Assembly (NCBI GenBank): GCA_963753105.1
Contig: CAVWBD010000004.1
Location: 48,933-112,932 of the forward strand
Length of the DNA: 64,000 bases
Origin: SZUA-36 sp963753105
Lineage (GTDB): Bacteria > Pseudomonadota > Gammaproteobacteria > Xanthomonadales > SZUA-36
Direction: 5' to 3'
Part shown: positions 17,467 to 26,068 of the stretch, one piece after another
Layout: each line of letters begins with the position of its first letter
How positions within the stretch are numbered: position 1 is the stretch's first letter
The notes under the pieces: model-generated
Databases searched by the model: none
What the model was told of the DNA's origin: nothing
The model's input: the letters and a program-made list of their open reading frames with translations, nothing else
Program-made: the position numbers and the translations under genes

Positions 17467-18239
17467 ATACCCGTCTCGCGCGGCGTATCATCCCCTGCCT
17501 GGACGTGCGTGACGGCCAGGTGGTCAAGGGTATCCGCTTTCGTAATCACCGTGTCATGGGTGGCATCATCGAACTGGCCGAGCGCTACAGCGCCCAGGGT
17601 GCGGACGAACTGGTGTTTTATGACATCACGGCCAGCCCACAGGGCCGCTCAGTGGACAGCGAATGGGTATCGCTCGTGGCCGAAGTCATCGATATTCCGT
17701 TTTGCGTGGCCGGTGGTATTCGTTCGGTCGACGATGCGCGCAAGATCCTGCAGCGTGGTGCAGACAAGATTTCTATCAATACGCCGGCAGTGCAAAGACC
17801 GGAGCTGATCAATGAACTGGTGGCGGCGTTTGGTAGCCAGTGCGTCGTGGTCGGGGTCGATTCAGTGCGACAGGACGGGCAATGGGTGACCCGGCAAATG
17901 ACCGGAATACCTGACCAGATGCAGCAAACCGGTCATAATACGCTGGATTGGATTGAGGAAGTCAGCCAGCGAGGTGCGGGTGAGATCGTGCTCAATTGCA
18001 TGGGCAGTGACGGCACCCGGCAGGGATTCGATATCGAGCAACTGAAAGCGGCGCGGGCACTGGCATCCATACCCCTGATAGCGTCGGGTGGTGCGGGTAA
18101 CGCGGGCCACTTTGTCGATGTCTTTAACGAAGCCGATGTGGATGGAGCACTGGCGGCGACTATTTTTCACAACAACAAGGTGCCGATACCCGCGTTAAAG
18201 CAGGTGTTGTCCACGGCAGGCATTGGAGTGAGATTATGA
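17463..18239 (+). CDS. hisF: Imidazole glycerol phosphate synthase cyclase subunit HisF
   Basis: 258 residues from the GTG at 17463, which overlaps the hisA stop (GTGA); the open frame extends further upstream but only as a shadow of hisA. The barrel has the catalytic Asp in RIIPCLDVRDGQVVKG, a second in VVGVDSV, phosphate sites VAGGIRSVDDARKIL and IASGGAGNAGHFVDVF, and the GADKISINTPAV strand. With HisH it makes imidazole glycerol phosphate and AICAR. Its stop overlaps the hisIE ATG by four bases. Confidence 0.95.
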   Translation: MNTRLARRIIPCLDVRDGQVVKGIRFRNHRVMGGIIELAERYSAQGADELVFYDITASPQGRSVDSEWVSLVAEVIDIPFCVAGGIRSVDDARKILQRGADKISINTPAVQRPELINELVAAFGSQCVVVGVDSVRQDGQWVTRQMTGIPDQMQQTGHNTLDWIEEVSQRGAGEIVLNCMGSDGTRQGFDIEQLKAARALASIPLIASGGAGNAGHFVDVFNEADVDGALAATIFHNNKVPIPALKQVLSTAGIGVRL

Positions 18240-18853
18240 ATATTGAAAACCTGGCATGGGAAAAGATGAATGGCTTGATCCCCGCGATCGTGCAGGATTC
18301 CCTGGACGGCCGGGTGCTGATGCTGGGATACATGAACCCGGACGCGCTCGAACTTACGCTGGAGACCGGCAAGGTGGCGTTCTGGAGCCGCAGCCGGCAG
18401 AAACTCTGGATCAAGGGCGAAACCTCAGGCAATACCCTGAACCTGGTGGATATCCACCCCGATTGCGACAGTGACAGCCTGCTGGTCCGGGCGCGGCAGG
18501 AAGGGCCGACCTGTCACCTCGGCAAGGATTCCTGTTACGACGACGATGAAGAAGGCAAAGTCATGCCCGATATTGCCTTCCTGACACAACTCGAAGGCGT
18601 GATTTCGCAACGCTCCGATGACCGGCCGGAAGGCAGCTATACTAGCAGCCTGCTGGATGATGGCATCAAGCGCATTGCCCAGAAAGTGGGTGAAGAGGGA
18701 GTGGAGACCGCGCTGGCCGCGGTTGCTGGTGATGACAAGGAATTGCTCAACGAATCGGCGGACCTGTTGTACCACCTGCTGGTGCTTTTATGCAGCCGGA
18801 AACTGGAACTGGGATCACTGGTCGAAGTACTCAAATCAAGACACGGCAAGTGA
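18236..18853 (+). CDS. hisI: Bifunctional phosphoribosyl-AMP cyclohydrolase / phosphoribosyl-ATP pyrophosphatase HisIE
   Basis: A 205-residue fused protein. The HisI part (1-110) carries the metal-binding region CDSDSLLVRARQEGPTCH followed by a further Cys (KDSCY), and GKVAFWSRSRQKLWIKGE. The HisE part (about 115-205) has ILDDGIKRIAQK-like sequence LLDDGIKRIAQKVGEEGVE with the EXX-ED helix NESADLLYHLLVLL. It carries out steps two and three of histidine synthesis and ends the operon. Confidence 0.95.
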   Translation: MNIENLAWEKMNGLIPAIVQDSLDGRVLMLGYMNPDALELTLETGKVAFWSRSRQKLWIKGETSGNTLNLVDIHPDCDSDSLLVRARQEGPTCHLGKDSCYDDDEEGKVMPDIAFLTQLEGVISQRSDDRPEGSYTSSLLDDGIKRIAQKVGEEGVETALAAVAGDDKELLNESADLLYHLLVLLCSRKLELGSLVEVLKSRHGK

Positions 18854-18965
18854 ATACCGCAACGCGAGAATTCAAAGGTGCCGGTAGTTAAGTCTTGATT
18901 TCCAGCCGTACAGAAAACTGACAAGCGGTTCTGGCACAAGCCGTGCCTACGTCCTGTTTATCCTG

Positions 18966-20174
18966 GTGCTGGTTTACACTTTCAATTTCATCGACCGACA
19001 GATCATCGGCATCCTGGCGGTGCCGATCAAGGCCGACCTGGGTCTTAGCGATGCCCAACTCGGCCTGATGGGTGGGTTGGCCTTTGCGCTTTTCTACACC
19101 GGGCTGGGTATCCCGATCGCGATGCTGGCAGACCGGTTCAGCCGCACCTGGATCATGACCGCCGCGCTGGCTACCTGGAGCGCCATGACGGCACTGTCGG
19201 GCCTGGCGACCAATTTCTGGCAGTTGTTTGCTGCCCGCCTGGGTGTCGGTGTGGGCGAGGCCGGTGGTGTCGCACCCGCGTATTCGCTGATCTCGGATTA
19301 CTTCCCACCCGGCAAGCGCGCCCGCGCCATCGGCATCTATTCATTCGGTATTCCGATCGGCAGCGCCACCGGTATAGTTTTCGGCGGTATCATTGCCAGT
19401 TTGATCGACTGGCGTTATGCATTTTTTATCGTGGGCCTGGCGGGCCTGCTGCTGGCGCCGGTGTTCAGGCTGACCATCAGGGAACCGGAACGTGGCCGTT
19501 ATGACCGCCAGACCGTGACCGGGCAATCACCGGGGCTGAAACAGATACTGCACAAACTGGCCGCCAAGCCGAGTTTCTGGCTGATGGCGCTGGGCGCTTC
19601 ATTTTCGTCGATGATCGGTTACGGCATATTTTTCTGGCTGCCGTCGTTTTTTGTCCGCAGTTACGGTTTGAGCCTGCTGGATGCATCGCTTTTCTACGGT
19701 GCAAACCTGTTACTCGGCGGAATCGCGGGCATCTGGCTGGGTGGTTGGCTTGGAGACCACTTCGGGCAAAACAGGCATTCACAGTACGCCCGGATACCGG
19801 CGATTGCGTTTATCGCGACCGTGCCGTTTTACGTGCTGGCCATCCTGTCACCCAACCTGGTGCTCGGTTTCCTGGTATTGCTGGTTCCTACCGCCCTGGG
19901 CCTGGCCTGGTTGGGACCGGTGATGTCGGCCATCCAGCACCTGGTCAGGCCCGACATGCGCGCCACCGCTTCAGCGGTGTTCCTGTTCATCATCAACTTG
20001 ATCGGCATCGGTGTGGGCACCTACGCCATTGGCGCGATATCCGATACGCTGGCCGTGCGATTCGGTGACGATTCCCTGCGTTATTCCATCCTGGCGGGCA
20101 CCAGTTTTTATATTGCAGCAGCCGGGTTCTTCCTGCTGGCGGCACGCTGGCTGGAGCGCGACTGGGAAGGCTGA
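18966..20174 (+). CDS. MFS transporter
   Basis: 402 residues from a GTG at 18966. The first helix begins upstream in the same frame (SRAYVLFILVLVYTFNF, from about 18939) and the frame is open from 18888, so the true start lies earlier. Only CTG 18918 is in frame, or an upstream shift hides an ATG. Family motifs: FIDRQIIG in helix 1, GLGIPIAMLADRFSRTWIM (motif A), GVGVGEAGGVAPAYSLISDYFPP, then a second bundle starting near KPSFWLMALG. About 12 helices are predicted. It resembles spinster-like MFS carriers. The substrate is unknown, and it sits 110 bases after hisIE, possibly in a separate unit. Confidence 0.85.
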   Translation: MLVYTFNFIDRQIIGILAVPIKADLGLSDAQLGLMGGLAFALFYTGLGIPIAMLADRFSRTWIMTAALATWSAMTALSGLATNFWQLFAARLGVGVGEAGGVAPAYSLISDYFPPGKRARAIGIYSFGIPIGSATGIVFGGIIASLIDWRYAFFIVGLAGLLLAPVFRLTIREPERGRYDRQTVTGQSPGLKQILHKLAAKPSFWLMALGASFSSMIGYGIFFWLPSFFVRSYGLSLLDASLFYGANLLLGGIAGIWLGGWLGDHFGQNRHSQYARIPAIAFIATVPFYVLAILSPNLVLGFLVLLVPTALGLAWLGPVMSAIQHLVRPDMRATASAVFLFIINLIGIGVGTYAIGAISDTLAVRFGDDSLRYSILAGTSFYIAAAGFFLLAARWLERDWEG

Positions 20175-20184
20175 GCCCTTGATG

Positions 20185-20667
20185 AGTTGCCCGGAGGCTT
20201 ACCGGTGTGTGCTCCTGGCCCCGCAGCCCTCGGCAACTGCTCCTGCGTCCCTCCATGCTCTACCTCCTACATCCCTGTAGTCGTTCGGGCTACCCTCTCC
20301 TTCGAATCGTTCACGCGGCCGGCCTTACAGGACATCCTGTCCTGGGCGGCCTGAAATGTACATCCTGCACATTTCTCCCCTACCGACTCTCAGTCTTCAG
20401 TGCGGTGCTTAATGTCGCCCACACCGACGAAACCACCGGGCGACCCGTGAAAGTTCGAGGTTCATCTTCCACTATTGCATTTTTGCATTGGGAACGGCGG
20501 TTGATGCCAGGAAATAGAGTTGACGTAGAGGAGAAGACGGACAGCCAGGGGAGTGCACTGCTTTTTTCAGAACCTTACGAAACAGGACGTTGAGTAAGAG
20601 CCCCCAGGGATGGGTTCACGGCGTGTTCTGAAAAAATGCAGGCACTCACCTGGCAGGATGTTGGCTA
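20185..20667. repeat. Gene-free stretch of short dispersed hairpins
   Basis: No gene is seen. The stretch holds several small inverted repeats that share a CATCC(C)TG loop: CTACATCCCTGTAG at 20267-20280, ACAGGACATCCTGTCCTG near 20327, and AAATGTACATCCTGCACATT near 20354. It ends with a copy of the dispersed GAGCC-type element (20598-20630). Confidence 0.6.
20598..20630 (+). repeat. Dispersed intergenic repeat, copy 1
   Basis: GAGCCC followed by CCAGGGATGGGTTCACGG and CGTGTTCTG. The same 30-base element recurs at 31130, 37306 (reverse), 37472 and 51696 (reverse), always between genes. Confidence 0.65.
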
Positions 20668-22666
20668 TCAGCGCTTTCTACGACGGGCCTTTTTGGTCGT
20701 GCTGACGGGAAGCGTGACAGCCCGGGATAGCTTTTCGTAGGGCTGCGTGGCGTGCGGGATCGCCATGGCTTCTACGAAGTATTGCTGGAAATTCTCCTCG
20801 GTCGAGGTTTCCACTTTTTCTACATCACGTACCCGCAGCTCGATCTGCCTGCGCGCAGCCCTATTCAATAAAGCGATACGTGCACCGGTACCCGCCGCGT
20901 TACCGGCTGCCGAGACGCGCTCAAGCTCGCAATCGGGCAGCATGCCCAGCACCATGGCGTACTTGACGTCGATGTGGCTGCCAAACGCGCCGGCCAGGCG
21001 GATCCGGTCCACCCTGTCCACGCCCATGCGGTCCATCAGCAGACGGGCGCCGGCGTGCAGGGCCGCCTTGGCCAACTGGATGGCGCGTATATCGGTCTGC
21101 CGGATACGGACTTCAGGCTCGCCGGCGTGCAGCAGGTAGGTAAAAGTGCGGCCATCGGGCTGGATGCGTGGGTTGCGTTCCACCAACGCGCCATCAATGA
21201 CACCGTCAGGCGTAATAATGCCGGCCAGGTACATGTTCGCGACTGCTTCGATAATGCCGGAACCGCAAATGCCACTGACGCCTTGTTTCTCTGTCTCAAT
21301 GGTAAAGCCGGGTTCATCTGACCAGGATTTCCCGCCGATGACCTTGAATCGTGGCTCCAGCGTGACCGGGTCAATACGTACACGTTCGATGGCACCGGGC
21401 GCGGCCCGCTGGCCGGCACTGATCTGGGCGCCCTCGAAGGCCGGGCCAGTCGGGCTCGAGGCGGCAAACAGTTTTTCCTTGTTACCCAATACGAGTTCGG
21501 CATTGGTGCCGACATCGATCAACAGGCTGACCTGGTCTGAATCCCAGGGAGTCTCTGCCAGCATGACTCCGGCGGTGTCTGCTCCGACGTGACCCGCGAT
21601 ACAAGGCAGGAAATAGGCGCGGGCGCCAGCCGGCAGTGAAAGGTCCAGATCTCTGGCCGTCAATTCGACGGCTTCGTTGGTGGCCAGGGTAAATGGTGCA
21701 GACCCCAGCGGGGTTGGGTCCAGCCCCAAAACCAGGTGATGCATGACCGGGTTGCCGACCAGGGTGATTTCCAGCACCTGGTCAGGGCCGACGCCGGCTT
21801 CGCTGATGACTTTGCTGAGCAATTCGTTAATGGCCTTGCGCACCGCAGCAGTCATCCGGCTCGCGCCTTCAGGGTTCAGCATGGCGTAGGACACGCGGCT
21901 CATCAGGTCCTCGCCATAACGGATCTGCGGGTTCATGGCGCCGGCGCTGGCCAGCACTTCGCCGCTGGTCAAGGTCACATAAATGCGCGGCGATGGTGGT
22001 GGAGCCCACATCCACGGCTACTCCATAAATCTGTTTCGTGCAAGCCCGGCCAGACCGCTACGACGTGTTTTGCCGTCGCGAACAGCCACGGTCACCTCCC
22101 ATTCGCCCGCCTGCAATGCGGCTTGTAAGGCTTCTGCTGCAGCACACCGGTCTCCAAGCGAGGCAGTAGGTCCCAGTCTTCTGCCAACGCTTCGCTTCAG
22201 GCGTTGCAGACCATCGTCAGCTGGATGCTCCGGCGCTGGCTTGCTGGCATCGATGAAATACAGGTGGATAACAGGATCGAGTTCAATGCGAGCGTGCCTC
22301 GAATTCCTTGCGCACCACCTGCTGGTGAACCTGGCTGGCGGATGGCACATCGACGCGGATGTCACCGAGGATTTTTGCCTGGCAACTCAGGCGGTATGCG
22401 GGTGCCAGCAGGCCCGATTCACGGCAGTGTTGCTCGTCCTCGCTCAAGCTGCCGAGGTGTTCGGTGCTCGATACGATGCCTTCCTTGGGGAAGTGTCCGG
22501 CCACGGGTTCGACCTGGCAACGGCCGCACAGGGCGCGTCCGCCACAGATGGAGTCGATATCGACACCCAGTTCACGCGCCGCCTGCAGCACCGGCGTGCC
22601 CACGGGAAAGTGCCCGCGTTTGCCGGAGGGGCTGAAGACGATCAATGCCTGTTTTGGTTCTGGCAT
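20668..22666 (-). CDS. [2Fe-2S] ASKHA-type corrinoid activation protein, frameshifted as sequenced
   Basis: Starts at the ATG at 22666 (MPEPKQALIVF). An N-terminal ferredoxin domain has the [2Fe-2S] ligands CGGRALCGRCQV and RLSCQA. After a shift near 22330 comes a linker (LDPVIHLYFIDASKPAPEH), and after a second shift near 22010 the actin-like DUF4445/ASKHA domain: GVAVDVGSTTIAAHL, LVGNPVMHHLVLG, LLIDVGTNAELVLG, GQRAAPGAIERV and IRLAGAFGSHID. This is the architecture of reductive activators of corrinoid proteins (RamA/RACE type), which use ATP and a low-potential electron to restore Co(I). It follows the methyltransferase gene in one unit. The C-terminal tail is Lys/Arg-rich. Confidence 0.82.
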
Positions 22667-22697
22667 GGTGTTGTGACGGATACCGGTCTCTTGACGT

Positions 22698-23595
22698 TCA
22701 GGTCCTGGCTGGACGGCGCCGGCGCCGTGTGCCACGGCCACCGTCCCTGGGTGGTTCGCGGTAGGCCGAGATCCAGTTCATGCACTGGCTGTCGTGGTCC
22801 ATCAGCACATCGGCCCCACGTATCGCCTGCATCAGGTTTTCCGCAAGCGGATTGGTAATGGCCGATGTCAGGCCCGCACCGATGGCCATACTGATAAAAG
22901 CGGCGTTCAGGCCGGCCCGGTTGGGCAGGCCGAAGCTGACGTTGGAGGCGCCACAGGTCGTATTGACCTTCAGCTCGTTACGCAGGCGCTTGATCAGCTC
23001 CAGCGCCTGCAGCCCTGCATCGGGCATCGCGCCAACCGGCATTACGAGCGGGTCAACGACCACGTCACAGGCAGGGATACCGTGATCCGCAGCCCGTTCG
23101 ATGATCTTTTTGGCGACTTCATAACGCACGTTGATGTCGGTCGAAATACCGGAATCGTCATTACAGATGGCAACCACGGCCGCGCCGTGTTTCCTGACCA
23201 ACGGCAATACGCGCTCAAGCCGTTCTTCTTCCCCGGTCACGGAATTCAGCAATGCCTTGCCATCGTAGGCTTCCAGGCCCGCTTCCAGTGCCTCGACGAC
23301 CGAGGAGTCGATCGACAGGGGCACATCCGTCAGCGATTGCACCAGCTTGACAGCCTGCGCCATCAGCTCAGGTTCATCCGCCATCGGTACACCGGCGTTG
23401 ATGTCCAGCACGTGCGCGCCGGCAGCTACCTGGGCCAGTGCGTCGGCTTCTACACGGCTGAAATTGCCTTCTTTCATTTCCGTTGCGAGTAAACGGCGGC
23501 CGGTGGGGTTAATCCGCTCACCGATGATGGTAAAAGGCCGGTCAAAGCCGATAACGACTTCTTTTGATGTCAGAGCTGATGATGGTTTCGGTCAT
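22698..23595 (-). CDS. Pterin-binding methyltetrahydrofolate:corrinoid methyltransferase, frameshifted
   Basis: The frame starts at the ATG at 23595 (MTETIISSDIK). One extra A in an A-run near 23568 must be removed to continue as EVVIGFDRPFTIIGERINPTG, the family start. After that the DHPS-like TIM barrel is clear: GAHVLDINAGVPMADE, VPLSIDSS, KALLNSVTGEEER, AAVVAICNDDSG and TTCGASNVSFGLPNR. This is the MtgA/AcsE-type domain that moves a methyl group between a corrinoid protein and tetrahydrofolate. Its neighbour is the corrinoid activator. Neither a corrinoid protein nor an MttB-type substrate methyltransferase is in this window. Confidence 0.83.
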
Positions 23596-23667
23596 TATTG
23601 TTTTGCCAGGTGTGTGTTGGATGATTCAGTACACCATTCTAATGGGTTTCAGTGGCTGCACGAAGCC

Positions 23668-24516
23668 CTAACCCATAACAGTGCTGACGTACTCCACCAG
23701 CTTGAGCACGGCCTCGCTGGCGTGTTCCTTCTTGTAAACCAGGTGGATGCCGACCTGGCCCAGCTTGGGAAAATTGCTGGAAAACGGCAGAATCCTGAGC
23801 GAAGCCGGCACGGTTTTTTGCGCCAGCACGGTCACACCCAGGCCCTCTTCGATGGCGGAGGTGATACCCGTGATGTCCAGGTTGGTATAGGCGATACGCC
23901 ACGGCCGGCCACTCATTTTCAGGGTTCTGAGCGCCCTGGATCGGTACAGGCAGGGTGCCGGGGCCACGATCAGGGGCAGGGGGGATTGCAGGTGCGTGTC
24001 GTAGCTCGAACTGGTCACCCAGACCAGGTCGTCAGCGCCGATAAATGAAGCGCGGCTTTTTGAAGGCGCATCCTGCAGACCAAGTATCAGGTCGTATTGG
24101 CCGAGGTGCTGGGAAAACAGTTTTTCACTCAGATCGGAGATGATTTCCAGGGTCACGGCGGGGTATGCCTGGCTGAACCGGCCCAGTATCTTGGGCAGCA
24201 AGGTGGTCGCAAACTCGCTGGGGATACCAAAGCGGATACGGCCGGAGATCGTGGGCTGGGTGAGTTCGGCCAGGGCCTCGTCATTCAGTGCCAGGATCTG
24301 GCGTGCGTAACTGAGCAGGCGGTCACCGGCGAGGGTCAGCTCCAGTTGCTGGCCGCCACGGAAAAACAGTTGTGAATCAATCAGTTCCTCGAGCCGTTTG
24401 ATTTGCAGGCTGATCGCGGGCTGCGAACGGCCAAGCAATTGACCGGCCACGGTGAAGCCGCCCATCTCGACGACAGTGACAAAAGAACGCAGCAAATCCA
24501 TCGGGATATTTCGCAT
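23668..24516 (-). CDS. LysR family transcriptional regulator
   Basis: 282 residues. An N-terminal winged helix-turn-helix (MDLLRSFVTVVEMGGFTVAG, then RSQPAISLQIKRLEELI) is followed by a periplasmic-binding-like effector domain (GRIRFGIPSEFATTLLP, GLQDAPSKS, ITSAIEEGLGVTVLAQ). It is divergent from the aminotransferase-transketolase pair, the usual place for the regulator of such a unit. The 217-base divergent gap has AT-rich palindromes ATTAACTTAAT (24531-24541) and TATATTAAATATA (24547-24559) close to its own start. Confidence 0.9.
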   Translation of the reverse strand: MRNIPMDLLRSFVTVVEMGGFTVAGQLLGRSQPAISLQIKRLEELIDSQLFFRGGQQLELTLAGDRLLSYARQILALNDEALAELTQPTISGRIRFGIPSEFATTLLPKILGRFSQAYPAVTLEIISDLSEKLFSQHLGQYDLILGLQDAPSKSRASFIGADDLVWVTSSSYDTHLQSPLPLIVAPAPCLYRSRALRTLKMSGRPWRIAYTNLDITGITSAIEEGLGVTVLAQKTVPASLRILPFSSNFPKLGQVGIHLVYKKEHASEAVLKLVEYVSTVMG

Positions 24517-24733
24517 GATTTTCCCATTTAATTAACTTAATGAATCTATATTAAATATAAATTTCACAAATGAACAGACTTTAACTAGCATTCTAATCAC
24601 CGTACGTATGGTTGCTCGTGTTGCAAAACCGTACAGATAGCTTCTCAGCGCTTCGTGCTTGCACGGGCAGTTTTCCAGGTTTCAGACGACCTGCAACCTG
24701 GCCCAAAGTGATACCAGCACTGGAAGACACATC

Positions 24734-26036
24734 ATGATGAATCTCATATCCGACCGGACATCCCGTATCCACACCGAAAACGCCTTCAAGGTAGGGCCCT
24801 ATATCGCCGCGCTCGAAGAAGCAGGGGCACAAGGTTGTCAAGTGCAACCTCGGTGAACCCGATTTCCCGCTGCCGTTGCACATCCGTGAGGAGGTCAAGC
24901 GGCAACTGGACCTGGACAATGTGCATTACACCAACCCCCAGGGTGTACCAGCGCTCCGGAAAGCCGTGGCCAAGTACGTCGGCGAAGCGCGCGGTCTGGA
25001 CTTGTCATTTGAACAGGTCGTGGTATTCCCAGGCGGCAAGCCGCCGATCGGACTGTGCCAGCAGACCTACTGCAACCACGGTGACGAGATCATTTACCCG
25101 AGCCCGGGTTTCCCGATCTACGAATCATTCATCCGTTACGTGGGCGCCGTGCCCGTGCCGTTGCACCTGCGTGAAGACCTGGGTTTCAGCGTGACCGGCG
25201 CCGACCTGGAGAAGCTGATCACGCCCAGGACCAAGCTCATCTTCCTGAACTTCCCGTCCAACCCGACGGGTGGCGTGGCAACCCCGGAACAGCTCGAAGA
25301 GATCGCCGATGTCATCAAGCGCAAGTGCGATCCGAACGTCCGTATCTATTCGGACGAGATCTACGAAAACATCCTGTTTGACGGTTCCGAGCACTACTCC
25401 ATCGCCTCGATCGAAGGCATGGCGGAGAAAACCATCATCGCCACCGGCGCCTCCAAGTCCTATTCCTGGACCGGTGGGCGTATCGGCTGGGCCGTGTTCC
25501 CGAACGTCGCGGAAGCCAAGCTGTTCACCAACCTGAACATCAACTACTTCTCCTGCATACCGCCGTACAACCAGGAAGGTGCACGACTGGCCATCGAGTC
25601 ACCGCTGAGCAAGGGCACCATCGCCGAGATGAACCGCGCTTTTGAAGAGCGCCGTGATTTTGTCGTCGATGCGCTGAACAAGATGCCGGGTGTTGAATGC
25701 CAGCTGCCCAAGGGTGCGTTTTACGTGTTCCCGAACATCGAGGGCCTGGTCAGGAACATGGGTATCGACAAGGTGTTTGCCGGCCTGCCGGAAGACGTGA
25801 AGAAAACCACCAGCCCGTCCACGCTGTTCCAGATGTTCCTGTTGTGGGAATACCACGTGGCGACCATGGACCGGAAGTCGTTCGGACAGATTGGCACCCA
25901 GGACATGCATTACCTGAGGCTTTCGATCGCAACCGGAATCGAGGATTTGAAACTTGGCATGGAGCGCATGGCTGCGGCCATCAACGACAAGGCCGGTTTT
26001 GAGAAATTTATTGCCAACGGAGAGCATTTCTCCTAG
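24734..26036 (+). CDS. PLP-dependent class I/II aminotransferase, frameshifted near N-terminus
   Basis: Starts at the ATG at 24734 (MMNLISDRTSRI). One extra G in a GGGG run near 24828 must be removed to read EEAGHKVVKCNLGEPDFPLP and continue to 26036, giving about 433 residues. Fold-type I motifs: YTNPQGVPALRKAVAKY, PGGKPPIGL, YPSPGFPIYES, NFPSNPTGG, YSDEIYENILF and the PLP-lysine region ATGASKSYSWTGGRIGW. It resembles aspartate/aromatic aminotransferases, with about 30 additional residues before the final RLSIATG strand. It forms a unit with the transketolase-like gene 32 bases downstream. The substrate is unknown. Confidence 0.85.
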
Positions 26037-26068
26037 GGCCTGGTAACACATATAGAGGAATTAGAAAA

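Noticed and set aside
26034..26050. TAGGGCCTGGTAACAC between aminotransferase and transketolase as a further copy of the cruciform end
   Set aside because: Only about 14 bases match and no inner structure follows; the gap is 32 bases long and holds a ribosome site.
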